DNA from: UBA7803 sp040219935
GTDB lineage: Bacteria; Pseudomonadota; Gammaproteobacteria; Pseudomonadales; Azotimanducaceae
DNA: 64,000 bases
NCBI GenBank assembly: GCA_040219935.1
Contig: JAVJUA010000068.1
Span: 107,658 to 171,657 of the forward strand
Direction: 5' to 3'
Every line of letters starts with the position of its first letter. Within the stretch, counting starts at the first letter, position 1. A model generated the notes under the pieces. It was not told the DNA's origin and searched no databases. It saw nothing but the letters and a program-made list of their open reading frames with translations. Shown here in pieces: positions 17,751 through 26,768 of the stretch. Position numbers and translations under genes: made by a program.

Positions 17751-19304
17751 TCAGTCGGCGGCCAGCGCCTGAGCCGAATGCACGCTGCCGCCGCGGATGA
17801 TGGTGCGGGCAAGCTCGCGCTGAATGCGCCCGTCCGGCAGCCGCGTAAGCTCTCCGGTGCTGCCCAGCAGCCCGACCATGCTGCCGTCCAGCAGCAGCGG
17901 CAGGCGGTCGGCCAGCCGGAAGGCGTCGGCGCCGAGCGCGTACAGCGCGACGAACAGGTTGCCGTCGAGCGAGAACGCGCCGTTCAGATCGACGAAGAGC
18001 GGGTCGCCGGTGACGAACCACGGCAGCTCGCTCACCCGGAAGCCGTTCAGCGTGGACATTCGTTCGGTGGTCATGCCGCGCACCGTCTGCGAGGTGGCGA
18101 ACACGGGCACGCCCTCGGCGAAGTGAAAGCGCAGGGCGGGCACCAGGGCCGTGGCCTCCAGTGAGGTCACCAGGGCGACGATGGCGTCCACGTCGCCGCG
18201 GGCGCGCGGTGAGAACTCCAGCGGCTCGCCCAGCAGCGCCTGCAGCTCGTCGCGGCGCCGATGACTCTCCGCCACCCGCATGGCCACGCCGACGCTCTCC
18301 GTGACGGTGCGGATGTCTTCCAGGGTCTGCACCTCGAGCAGCCCCGGCCAGGATTCGCGGACTGCCCGCATGGCACGTGCCGACCAGTCTTCCCGGTTGT
18401 GGAACAGCAGCAGGCGATGCATGCCTGCGTCCTCGAGCCAGCCGGTCAGCGTGTAGGCCTCGTCTTCGATGGCGAGCCCCAGCTGCAGCAGCGCCGGCGC
18501 CGGAATCTGGTCGTCCAGATAGTTCAGCGCCAGCACCGGCACCTCCGGATCGAGGGCGTTCAGCGCCACGGCCGCCTCTTTGGCGAGCGGCCCGATCAGC
18601 ACCTGCTCGCCGGCGGCCAGTGCGCGCTCGTAGAGGCTGGCCATGGGCTCCGCCGCGGTGTCGTAGACGGTGACCGCATAGGCGACGTCGTCGCGGTTCG
18701 ACAGGTAGCTGGCGATGAAGCCGTCGCGCACCGTGCGGCCCGCGCGCGCCAGACTGCCTGACAGCGGCAGCAGCAGCCCGACACGGGTCACCGCTCGCGG
18801 TCCGGTCAGGCTGGCCGTCAGGGCCGCCGGCGGCACCGCGGTGGCAGGATGATCGGGGTGGGCCTGCTGCCAGGCGCGCAGCCGCCGGTTGTGCGCGGCC
18901 AGCGTGGTGCTGGTGCGCAGCTCATGTGCCAGTCGCCACCAGCCGCGGGCATCGTTGCTGCCGGACTCCGCGTACACCCGGGCCTCGGCCGAGCCCACCC
19001 GGGAGAGGTGGGCCCACAGCGCATCGTGCAGCAGTTGGCGCTGCGGGCTCGACAGCGTCAGCTGCGAGGCAGCCGCGATCAGCGCGTCGGCTGCGGCGGC
19101 GGACCCGGCCTGCGCGGCCAGCGCCTCGGCGTCAGCCATGGCCATGCTGACGGTGGCGGATGGAGATTCCGCCACCACCTCGTCCGGCGGCTGCTCGGTG
19201 GCGGGTTCGGCCGGGGCGTCGGCGTCGGGTGCCGCCATCGGGGTGCTTTGGCACCCCCACGCTGAGAGAATGAGCAGCCACGCTGCCAGGAACCTTGCCA
19301 ACAT
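17751..19304 (-). CDS. lpoA: Penicillin-binding protein activator LpoA
   Basis: LpoA is an outer-membrane lipoprotein that activates PBP1a. The 517-residue product has a lipobox (LLILSAWGCQS). An Ala-rich region with helical repeats follows, then a periplasmic-binding-protein-like C-terminal domain (VGLLLPLSGSLARAGRTVRDGFIASYL, VLIGPLAKEAAVALNAL, VPVLALNYLD). It is shorter than E. coli LpoA (678), mainly in the N-terminal TPR-like part. Its ATG shares bases with the rsmI ATG on the other strand. Confidence 0.87.
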   Translation of the reverse strand: MLARFLAAWLLILSAWGCQSTPMAAPDADAPAEPATEQPPDEVVAESPSATVSMAMADAEALAAQAGSAAAADALIAAASQLTLSSPQRQLLHDALWAHLSRVGSAEARVYAESGSNDARGWWRLAHELRTSTTLAAHNRRLRAWQQAHPDHPATAVPPAALTASLTGPRAVTRVGLLLPLSGSLARAGRTVRDGFIASYLSNRDDVAYAVTVYDTAAEPMASLYERALAAGEQVLIGPLAKEAAVALNALDPEVPVLALNYLDDQIPAPALLQLGLAIEDEAYTLTGWLEDAGMHRLLLFHNREDWSARAMRAVRESWPGLLEVQTLEDIRTVTESVGVAMRVAESHRRRDELQALLGEPLEFSPRARGDVDAIVALVTSLEATALVPALRFHFAEGVPVFATSQTVRGMTTERMSTLNGFRVSELPWFVTGDPLFVDLNGAFSLDGNLFVALYALGADAFRLADRLPLLLDGSMVGLLGSTGELTRLPDGRIQRELARTIIRGGSVHSAQALAAD

Positions 19305-20142
19305 GCCGGGTACGCTCTACGTCGTTGCGACGCCCATTGGAAACCTGGCGGACCTCAGCCGTCGAGGGGCCGATGTCCTCGGTTGTGTTGCGATGATCGC
19401 CGCGGAGGATACCAGACGCACCCGGGTGCTGTTAGATCATCTGGGCGTGGCCGGCACACCGGTGGTGGCGCTGCACAGCCACAACGAGACCGCCGTCAGC
19501 GGCGGTGTGCTGCAGCGTCTGGAAGCGGGCGACAGCGTGGCGCTGGTGTCGGATGCGGGCACGCCGCTGCTGTCCGATCCGGGGTTCGAGCTGGTGCGGG
19601 CCTGCTGGTCCGCCGGCGTGCCCGTGATCCCGGTTCCGGGGCCGAGCGCGGTGGCGGCCGTGCTGTCGGTCTGCCCGCTGCCGGCGCATCGGTTCCTGTT
19701 CGAGGGTTTTCTGCCTGCCAAGGCGGCCGCCCGGGTGGAGCGCCTGCGGGCGTTGCTGGCCGGCGACGTCGCTGCCGTGTTCTTCGAGGCGCCACACCGC
19801 ATGACGGCCACCCTCGACGACCTGGAGGCTCTGGACCCGGCGCGACGGCTGATGGTGGGGCGGGAGATGACCAAACAGCACGAGCAGTACCTGTGCGACC
19901 GTCCGGCCGCGCTGCGCGAGCGCCTCGCCGGTGCCGACCAGTTTCGCGGCGAGTTCGTCTGCGTGCTGGAGGCCGGCGCGGCGCTGGCCGATGATCGGTC
20001 GGTGCGCAGCACCATGGAGACCCTGTGCCGTGAGCTGCCGCCGGCTCAGGCCGCCCGCCTCGGCGCCCAGCTACTGGGCCGAAGCCGCCGCCAGCTCTAT
20101 GACCTGGCGCTGACGTTGAAGCCGCCGGCCGATGGCGCCTGA
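19303..20142 (+). CDS. rsmI: 16S rRNA (cytidine(1402)-2'-O)-methyltransferase RsmI
   Basis: RsmI methylates the ribose of C1402 in 16S rRNA. The product (279 residues from ATG 19303) is a tetrapyrrole-methylase-fold enzyme with GTLYVVATPIGNLADLSRRG, EDTRRTRVLLDHLGV, VALVSDAGTPLLSDPGF, VPGPSAVAAVLSVCPLP and the FEAPHRM motif. An in-frame ATG at 19270 would extend it 11 residues into lpoA. The two genes diverge with no gap at all. Confidence 0.92.
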   Translation: MPGTLYVVATPIGNLADLSRRGADVLGCVAMIAAEDTRRTRVLLDHLGVAGTPVVALHSHNETAVSGGVLQRLEAGDSVALVSDAGTPLLSDPGFELVRACWSAGVPVIPVPGPSAVAAVLSVCPLPAHRFLFEGFLPAKAAARVERLRALLAGDVAAVFFEAPHRMTATLDDLEALDPARRLMVGREMTKQHEQYLCDRPAALRERLAGADQFRGEFVCVLEAGAALADDRSVRSTMETLCRELPPAQAARLGAQLLGRSRRQLYDLALTLKPPADGA

Positions 20143-20155
20143 GCGACGGCTGCAG

Positions 20156-20161
20156 TAAAGT
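20156..20161 (+). promoter_or_regulatory. Candidate -10 element for rnpB
   Basis: TAAAGT at 20156-20161 ends about seven bases before the 5' end of the RNase P RNA (20168). No good -35 is seen at the right spacing. Confidence 0.35.
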
Positions 20162-20166
20162 GCCTT

Positions 20167-20571
<405 letters not shown>

Positions 20572-20769
20572 ACTTCTGCCGGATGGCGGCCGCCGGATTA
20601 TTCCGGATCGCTGACCTTTCTCGATTGGCTATTCCAAATCGGTCTAGCACTTAATGTCGATTCTAGATAAACGGACCTACCTCGCGGTGCCATTGACTTA
20701 ATTGCCCCCGGGAGCCGTTTCGGGCCAGAAAAACCCTTTAATTTCCGCAAGTTATCCCCGGTTCCCTGC
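20572..20769. other. Non-coding gap between rnpB and the mraZ promoter
   Basis: About 200 bp without a credible gene. It includes a GC-palindromic stretch just after rnpB (around 20580-20610) that may help end the RNA, then a more AT-rich segment. I see no other feature. Confidence 0.5.
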
Positions 20770-20796
20770 TTGACAGCCCACTAGTGCGGCTATAGT
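20770..20796 (+). promoter_or_regulatory. mraZ (dcw) promoter
   Basis: A perfect -35 TTGACA at 20770-20775 and a near-perfect -10 TATAGT at 20791-20796 are spaced by 15 bases, slightly short of ideal. It would start RNA near 20803, immediately upstream of the MraZ box, and drive the long overlapping dcw gene run. Confidence 0.7.
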
Positions 20797-20805
20797 GTCG
20801 CGCGA

Positions 20806-20830
20806 TGGTGAAATGTGGGAAAAAGTGGGG
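20806..20830 (+). promoter_or_regulatory. MraZ operator: three TGGNG repeats on a 10-bp period
   Basis: The sequence reads TGGTG, five bases, TGGGA, five bases, TGGGG. In E. coli MraZ binds TGGGN direct repeats separated by five bases and represses its own dcw promoter. Here the array begins 10 bp after the -10, where bound MraZ would block promoter clearance. Confidence 0.75.
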
Positions 20831-20914
20831 CGTTTCGGGAGCTGTGGCGCCTGAATGGCGGGTTCGGGGGTGACGATGGTGGCGACGTCCGTCGCCGGCG
20901 CGGCCTGAGGCCGC

Positions 20915-21376
20915 ATGTTCCGGGGCATCAACAGCGCGACGCTCGATGGCAAGGGCCGGGTGGCCCTGCCGGCGCGGCTGCGCGAGTCGCTGGCGGCGGC
21001 GGCGGCGGACGGCAAGCTGGTAGTCACCATCGACACCAAGCACCCGTGCCTGCTGTTGTACCCGCTGCCGCTGTGGGAATTGGTGGAGGCCAAGCTCGAG
21101 AGCCTGCCGAACATGAACCCCCGCTCGCGGACCATTCAACGGCTTTTGATCGGGCATGCCACTGACCTCGAGCCCGACAGCGCCGGGCGACTGCTGTTGC
21201 CGCAGAAGTTACGGGACTACGCGCGGCTGGACAAGAAGGTGGTGCTGGTGGGTCAGGGCAAGAAGGTCGAGATCTGGAGCGAGCCGGTTTGGGAGGCTTG
21301 CATGGAAGACTGGTTGTCCGACGAGTCGGTGACCGCGCTCGCTAATGCCCAGGAGTTCAACGAGCTGTCCGTTTGA
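20915..21376 (+). CDS. mraZ: Transcriptional regulator MraZ
   Basis: MraZ is an AbrB-fold DNA-binding repressor of the dcw cluster. The 153-residue product has two AbrB-like halves: MFRGINSATLDGKGRVALPARLRESL and, at about residue 85, TDLEPDSAGRLLLPQKLRDYARLDKKVVLVGQGKKVEIWS. The ATG at 20915 is preceded in frame by a stop at 20906-20908, so no longer form exists. The GAGG ribosome-binding sequence lies in the loop and stem of a hairpin abutting the ATG. The stop overlaps the rsmH TTG start. Confidence 0.93.
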   Translation: MFRGINSATLDGKGRVALPARLRESLAAAAADGKLVVTIDTKHPCLLLYPLPLWELVEAKLESLPNMNPRSRTIQRLLIGHATDLEPDSAGRLLLPQKLRDYARLDKKVVLVGQGKKVEIWSEPVWEACMEDWLSDESVTALANAQEFNELSV

Positions 21377-22308
21377 GCGAGCTTCATCGACCGGTATTGC
21401 TGGAAGAGACGGTGGCGCTGGTGAGCGGCGGCGATCGGGTTCGGGAGGGGGTCTACGTGGATGCCACCTTCGGTCGGGGCGGTCATACCCGCCGGCTGCT
21501 GGACAGGCTGGGCGCGGGCAGTCGCGTGCTGGCGCTGGATCGCGATCCCGAGGCGGTGGCAGCCGGGCAGGTGCTGGCAGAGCGTGACCGCCGCTTGCAG
21601 GTGGTTCATGGAAACTTCGCCGATCTGGAGGCCATCCTCGATCGGCTCGGTATCGACGAGGTGCAGGGCGTCATGATGGATCTGGGGGTTTCTTCCCCGC
21701 AGCTGGACGACCCGCGGCGGGGGTTCAGCTTTCGCTACGACGCGCCTCTCGACATGCGTATGGACACAGAGCAGGACACCACCGCCGCAGACTGGCTGAA
21801 CTCGGCGGACGAGCAGGACATCGCCGTGGCGCTGCGCGATCTGGGCGAAGAGCGGTACGCCCGCCGCATCGCTGCCGCCATCGTTCGCGCCCGACCCCTG
21901 GCCACCACCGCGGAGCTGGTGGAGGTCGTGCGCGGCGCGCAGCCGCGCACCACGCCGGGCAAGCATCCGGCGACCCGCGTTTTCCAGGCCGTGCGCATGG
22001 CCGTGAACGGCGAGCTCGAAGCGCTGCAAGCCGGTCTGCAGGCGGCGTTCGCGTGCCTGGCGCCTGGCGGGCGGCTGGCGGTGATCAGCTTTCACTCCCT
22101 GGAGGACCGACTGGTCAAGCGCTGCTTCGCCGAGCTGTCGAGCCCGCCGCCGCTGCCGCGGCGGCTGCCGGTGCGGGGCCCTGCCGTCCTGCCGCGGGCG
22201 CGGCGGGTGGGTGCGCCGGTGACTCCGCCCCCGGCCGAGCTGGAAGCCAACCCGCGGGCGCGCAGCGCCCGGCTGCGGGTGCTGGAGAAGCTGGAGGCAG
22301 CGTCGTGA
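21373..22308 (+). CDS. rsmH: 16S rRNA (cytosine(1402)-N4)-methyltransferase RsmH
   Basis: RsmH methylates N4 of C1402 in 16S rRNA, the same base whose ribose is methylated by RsmI (also in this window). The 311-residue product has HRPVLLEETVALV, the SAM motif VDATFGRGGHTRRLL, MMDLGVSSPQLDDPRRGFSF, RVFQAVRMAVNGEL and ISFHSLEDRLVKR. The start is a TTG at 21373 overlapping the mraZ stop. Confidence 0.94.
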   Translation: MSELHRPVLLEETVALVSGGDRVREGVYVDATFGRGGHTRRLLDRLGAGSRVLALDRDPEAVAAGQVLAERDRRLQVVHGNFADLEAILDRLGIDEVQGVMMDLGVSSPQLDDPRRGFSFRYDAPLDMRMDTEQDTTAADWLNSADEQDIAVALRDLGEERYARRIAAAIVRARPLATTAELVEVVRGAQPRTTPGKHPATRVFQAVRMAVNGELEALQAGLQAAFACLAPGGRLAVISFHSLEDRLVKRCFAELSSPPPLPRRLPVRGPAVLPRARRVGAPVTPPPAELEANPRARSARLRVLEKLEAAS

Positions 22309-22571
22309 GCGGCCGTCAGTACCTCGTCGTCGGCGCTCTGGTCATCGGCGTGGTGGCCTCGGGCATCCAGGTGGCCCTGGTCAGCCACGAGGTTCGCCAG
22401 CTTCATGGGGAGCTGGAGGCGGCGCAGAAGGCGCAGGACGAGCACCTGGCCGAGTACAGCCGCCTGCTGCTCGAACGCAGCGCGCTCTCGGCCTATCAGA
22501 ACGTCGAGCGTCTGGCGGAGCGGGAGCTGGCGATGCAGTTCCCGGACACCGTGGAGTTCATCGAGCCGTGA
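22305..22571 (+). CDS. ftsL: Cell division protein FtsL
   Basis: FtsL is a bitopic membrane protein that joins FtsB and FtsQ to recruit FtsW and FtsI. The 88-residue product has a short cytoplasmic tail, one transmembrane segment (YLVVGALVIGVVASGIQVALV) and a periplasmic coiled-coil (HEVRQLHGELEAAQKAQDEHLAEYSRLLLERSAL). It ends with the family pattern ERLAERELAMQFP. The GTG start overlaps the rsmH stop and its own stop overlaps the ftsI GTG. Confidence 0.9.
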   Translation: MSGRQYLVVGALVIGVVASGIQVALVSHEVRQLHGELEAAQKAQDEHLAEYSRLLLERSALSAYQNVERLAERELAMQFPDTVEFIEP

Positions 22572-24223
22572 AGCTGTGGCGCCACTATCTGGTGGTCGTG
22601 GTCTTCCTGGGCGCCTGCTCCGGCGTCGCCGCCCGCGTCGTGTACCTGAACGTCACCGACCGCGACTTCCTGCAGCAGCAGGGCGATGCCCGATCGATCC
22701 GGGCCGAGGTGCTGCCGGCCTATCGTGGCCTCATCTACGACCGCAACGGCGAGCCGCTGGCCGTGAGCACGCCGGTGGCCGCCATCTGGACCGACCCGAG
22801 CTTCGCCACCCTGGCCGATGACCAGGTGCGCAAGCTGGCCACGCTGCTGGAGCTCGACCCGCGCACCCTGGCGAGCGCGCTCGAGGGCGCCCGCGGCAGG
22901 GAGTTCCTGTACCTGAAGCGCCGCGTGCCGTGGCAGGTGGCGGAGGAGGTGCGGGCGCTGGGCCTGGACGGCGTCTTCATTCAGCGCGAATACCGGCGCT
23001 ACTATCCGGCCGCCGAGATGGCCGCCCACGTGGTGGGCATGACCAACATCGACGACCTGGGGCTCGAGGGCCTCGAGCTCTCCTACGACGATCACCTGCG
23101 GGGGCGCCCGGGGCGCAAGACGGTGCTGCGCAACCGCCGCGGCGAAACCATCAAGAACCTGGAGTTCAGCGAGGCGCCCCGGTTCGGCGCCGACGTCACG
23201 TTGAGCCTCGACCTGCGGCTGCAGTTTCTGGCCTACCGGGAGCTCAAGGCGGCGGTGGCGGGCAACAATGCCGTGTCGGGCTCCCTGGTGATGCTGGACG
23301 CCCGCACCGGCGAGGTGCTGGCGCTGGTGAACGAGCCCTCCTACAACCCGAACGATCCGACGCTGCGCAATCGCGAGGGCATGCGCAACCGGTCGGTGAC
23401 GGATACCTACGAGCCTGGCTCCACCATCAAGCCGTTCACGGTGCTGGCCGCGCTGGAGTCGAAGCGCTGGCAGCCGGAGACCCTGATCGACACCGCCCCG
23501 GGATACTTCCGGGTCGGCAACAAGCTGGTTCAGGACCCGCTCAACCGGGGCACCATCAGCCTGCAGCAGGCCCTGCAGAAATCCAGTCAGGTGGGCATCG
23601 CCAAGGTGGCTCTCGATCTCGAGCCCGGCGCCGTGTTCGATGTCCTGTCGCGGGCCGGGATCGGTGAGTTCATCGGTACCGGACTGCCGGGCGAGGCCGC
23701 CGGCCGCCTCTCGAACCAGGGCCTCAACAACGTGGTGGTGCGGGCGACGCTGGCCTACGGCTACGGCCTTGCCGTATCGCCGCTGCAGCTCGCGCACGGC
23801 TACCTGACCCTGGCAACCGGAGGCCGGCGGTTGCCGGTGTCGGTGCTGGCCCAGAATGAAGCGCCGCGCGGCGAGCGGGTCTTCGAGCAGCGCCATGCGG
23901 AGTCGGTGCTGGCCATGATGGAGTCGGTCACCGAGGACGCAGGCACCGCATCCCGGGCCCGGGTGCCCGGCTACCGGATCTCCGGCAAGACCGGCACCTC
24001 CCGCAAGGTGGGGCCCCAGGGCTACGACGATCAGCGCCATGTGTCCCTGTTTGCCGGCCTGGCGCCGCTCAGCGATCCGCGCTTCGTGATGGTGGTGGTG
24101 ATCAACGAGCCGCGCGGCACGCTGCGGGGCGGCGGCGAGGTGGCGGCGCCCGTGTTCGGTCAGGTGGCGGCCCGTGCGTTGCGCCTGCTGGGCGTGCCGC
24201 CGGACGCCGAGGTGGCCATATGA
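22568..24223 (+). CDS. ftsI: Septal peptidoglycan transpeptidase FtsI (PBP3)
   Basis: FtsI cross-links septal peptidoglycan with FtsW. The 551-residue product has an N-terminal anchor, the pedestal domain (RGLIYDRNGEPLAVS, RRYYPAAEMAAHVVGMTNID) and a transpeptidase domain. Catalytic S285 is in STIK and the KTG motif is at K474 (SGKTGTSRKV). The second active-site motif, SxN in well-known PBP3s, reads S339-S-Q here (KSSQVG), an uncommon residue. Start GTG overlaps ftsL; stop overlaps the murE ATG. Confidence 0.94.
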   Translation: MKLWRHYLVVVVFLGACSGVAARVVYLNVTDRDFLQQQGDARSIRAEVLPAYRGLIYDRNGEPLAVSTPVAAIWTDPSFATLADDQVRKLATLLELDPRTLASALEGARGREFLYLKRRVPWQVAEEVRALGLDGVFIQREYRRYYPAAEMAAHVVGMTNIDDLGLEGLELSYDDHLRGRPGRKTVLRNRRGETIKNLEFSEAPRFGADVTLSLDLRLQFLAYRELKAAVAGNNAVSGSLVMLDARTGEVLALVNEPSYNPNDPTLRNREGMRNRSVTDTYEPGSTIKPFTVLAALESKRWQPETLIDTAPGYFRVGNKLVQDPLNRGTISLQQALQKSSQVGIAKVALDLEPGAVFDVLSRAGIGEFIGTGLPGEAAGRLSNQGLNNVVVRATLAYGYGLAVSPLQLAHGYLTLATGGRRLPVSVLAQNEAPRGERVFEQRHAESVLAMMESVTEDAGTASRARVPGYRISGKTGTSRKVGPQGYDDQRHVSLFAGLAPLSDPRFVMVVVINEPRGTLRGGGEVAAPVFGQVAARALRLLGVPPDAEVAI

Positions 24224-25686
24224 GCCTGGCGCTGTCGGCACTGCTGGACGGTGTGGCCGCCGCGCCGGCCGGGGTGATGGTCAGCGGCATGACCGAAGAC
24301 TCGCGCCGCGTCAGCGCAGGAGACCTGTTCGTGGCGATCCGCGGCGACAGTGCCGATGGTCATGCCTACGTGGCGGATGCCGTGGCCCGGGGCGCGACTG
24401 CCGTGATCGCCGAGCGTCCGGTGGCCGCCGCCGGGGTGCCCGTGGTGGTGGTTCCGGAGCTGCGGGCGCGGCGCGGCGCGCTGGCGGCCAGGCTGTTCGG
24501 CCACCCTGGCGAGCGCCTCTACTGCGTGGGCGTCACCGGCACCAACGGCAAGACCTCCATCGCCCACTATCTGGCCGATCTGGCGACCCGGCTCGGGCGC
24601 CCGGCCGGATACCTCGGCACCATCGGCTGGGGCAGGGTGGGCGGTCTGCAGCCCAGCCGGCTGACCACCGAGGATCCGATCACCATCCAGGCCCGCCTGG
24701 CGGCCCTGGCGGCCGGCGGCTGCCGCTGGGCGGTGATGGAGGCCTCTTCCCACGCCCTGGCTCAGGACCGGGTGCGTGAGGTGCCGTTTCGCGCCGCGGT
24801 GTTTTCCAACCTCACCCGCGACCATCTCGACTATCACGCCGACCAGAAGGCCTACGCCGCAGCCAAGGCCCGGCTGTTCGTCTGGCCCGGGCTCGAGCTC
24901 GCCGTGGTGAACGTCGACGACGCCTTCGGGCGTGAGTTGCGTGACATGCTGGCGGACGGCGTCCGATGCATCGCCTATGGCCGCAGCCGCGACGCCGAGG
25001 TGTCCTGGGGCGAGCTGGCGTTCGCATCCGGCGTCGCCCGGGGCACCTGGCGCACGCCATGGGGTGAGGCGCCGCTGCGGCTGCCCGTACAGGCCGAGTT
25101 CTCGGTGGCCAACGTGGCCGCGGCCCTGGCGGTGCTGTGCAACGATGGCGTGCCGCTGGCAGAGGCTGCTGCCGCGGCCGAGACCGTGGCGTCGGTGCCG
25201 GGCCGGGTGGAGCGCTTCGAGCGCGCCGGCGCGCCCGCGGTGGTGGTGGACTATGCCCACACGCCTGACGCGCTGGAGAAGGTGCTGACGGCGCTGCGCC
25301 CGGGAACCCGCGGGCGCCTGATCTGCGTGTTCGGCTGCGGCGGCGACCGTGACGCCGGCAAGCGGCCGCTGATGGCCGCGGCGGCCGAGCGACATGCCGA
25401 TGCGCTGTGGCTTACCAGCGACAACCCGCGCAGCGAGGACCCGCTGCGCATCATCGACGACATGATGGCCGGCCTGCAGGGTCGGGTGCCCGCGCTTGTC
25501 GAGGCCGATCGCGCGGCCGCCATTGCCGCCGCCATCCGCGATGCCGCCGAGGGCGATGTCGTGGTGGTGGCCGGCAAGGGTCACGAGGATTATCAGGAGA
25601 TCGGCGGCCAGCGCCGTCCGTTCAGCGATCGTCTGCTGGTGGCGGAGCTGCTGCAGACACCGTCCCGCGGCAGGGAGGTGCACTGA
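24220..25686 (+). CDS. murE: UDP-MurNAc-tripeptide synthetase MurE (meso-DAP type)
   Basis: MurE adds meso-diaminopimelate to UDP-MurNAc-L-Ala-D-Glu. The 488-residue product has the Mur ligase ATP motif GVTGTNGKTS, the HxLxxDR-type region and the central TRDHLDYH. The DNPR motif (TSDNPRSEDP) specifies meso-DAP rather than lysine. It ends with VVAGKGHEDYQ. In most gammaproteobacteria murF follows; here the stop (TGATG) overlaps the mraY ATG directly. Confidence 0.95.
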   Translation: MSLALSALLDGVAAAPAGVMVSGMTEDSRRVSAGDLFVAIRGDSADGHAYVADAVARGATAVIAERPVAAAGVPVVVVPELRARRGALAARLFGHPGERLYCVGVTGTNGKTSIAHYLADLATRLGRPAGYLGTIGWGRVGGLQPSRLTTEDPITIQARLAALAAGGCRWAVMEASSHALAQDRVREVPFRAAVFSNLTRDHLDYHADQKAYAAAKARLFVWPGLELAVVNVDDAFGRELRDMLADGVRCIAYGRSRDAEVSWGELAFASGVARGTWRTPWGEAPLRLPVQAEFSVANVAAALAVLCNDGVPLAEAAAAAETVASVPGRVERFERAGAPAVVVDYAHTPDALEKVLTALRPGTRGRLICVFGCGGDRDAGKRPLMAAAAERHADALWLTSDNPRSEDPLRIIDDMMAGLQGRVPALVEADRAAAIAAAIRDAAEGDVVVVAGKGHEDYQEIGGQRRPFSDRLLVAELLQTPSRGREVH

Positions 25687-26768
25687 TGCTGCTCTGGCTC
25701 ACCGAATACCTGGCCCAGTTCGTCAGCGGCTTCTCGGTCTTCCAGTACCTGACCTTCCGCACCATGGTGAGCGTGATGACGGCGCTCGCCACGTCGCTGC
25801 TGATCGGCCCCATGGTGATCGACAGGCTGACCCGCCATCAGATCGGCCAGAGCATTCGCCAGGACGGCCCCAAGTCGCACCTGTCCAAGGCGGGCACGCC
25901 CACCATGGGCGGGGCCCTGATCCTGATCGTCATCTTCATCACCACCCTGCTGTGGGGCGACCTGCAGAACCGCTACGTCTGGACCGTGCTGCTGGTGACC
26001 ATGGCGTTCGGTGTCATCGGCTGGATCGACGACTACCTGAAGATCTCGCGCCGCAACAGCCGCGGCCTGATCGCCCGCTGGAAATATCTGCTGCAATCGG
26101 TGGCCGGTCTCAGCGCCGTGCTGTTCCTGTACCTGTCATCGGAGGTGCCGGCGGAGACGGCCCTCATCGTTCCCTTCTTCAAGGACATCGTGATCCCCAT
26201 GGGGGTCTGGTACGTGGTGCTCGGCTACTTCGTCATCGTCGGCACGAGCAACGCCGTGAACCTTACCGACGGCCTCGATGGCCTGGCCATACTGCCGACG
26301 GTCATGGTGGGCGCCGCGCTCGGCCTGATCGCCTACCTGGTGGGCAACGTCGAGTTCTCGGGCTACCTGCAGATTCCCTACATCCCGGCTGCCGGCGAGC
26401 TGTCGATCTTCTGCGGCGCGCTGATCGGCGCCGGGCTGGGGTTCCTCTGGTTCAACACCTATCCGGCCCAGGTCTTCATGGGCGATGTCGGGGCGCTGGC
26501 TCTCGGCGCGGCGCTGGGCATCGTCGCCATCATCGTCCGCCACGAGATCGTGCTGTTCATCATGGGCGGGGTGTTCGTGGTCGAGGCCGTGTCCGTGATT
26601 CTGCAGGTCGCCTCGTTCCGGCTGACCGGCCGGCGGATCTTCCGCATGGCGCCCATTCACCACCACTTCGAACTCAAGGGCTGGCCGGAGCCGCGCGTCA
26701 TCGTGCGGTTCTGGATCATCAGCCTGGTGCTGGTGCTGGTGGGCCTGTCGACGTTGAAGCTGAGGTGA
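25686..26768 (+). CDS. mraY: Phospho-MurNAc-pentapeptide transferase MraY
   Basis: MraY attaches the MurNAc-pentapeptide to undecaprenyl phosphate to form lipid I. The 360-residue, ten-segment membrane protein shows QSIRQDGPKSHLSKAGTPTMGGALIL, the aspartate-rich GWIDDYLKI, TNAVNLTDGLDGLA-like SNAVNLTDGLDGLAI, and VFMGDVGALALGA followed by PIHHHFELKGW. ATG 25686 overlaps the murE stop by one base. Confidence 0.96.
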   Translation: MLLWLTEYLAQFVSGFSVFQYLTFRTMVSVMTALATSLLIGPMVIDRLTRHQIGQSIRQDGPKSHLSKAGTPTMGGALILIVIFITTLLWGDLQNRYVWTVLLVTMAFGVIGWIDDYLKISRRNSRGLIARWKYLLQSVAGLSAVLFLYLSSEVPAETALIVPFFKDIVIPMGVWYVVLGYFVIVGTSNAVNLTDGLDGLAILPTVMVGAALGLIAYLVGNVEFSGYLQIPYIPAAGELSIFCGALIGAGLGFLWFNTYPAQVFMGDVGALALGAALGIVAIIVRHEIVLFIMGGVFVVEAVSVILQVASFRLTGRRIFRMAPIHHHFELKGWPEPRVIVRFWIISLVLVLVGLSTLKLR

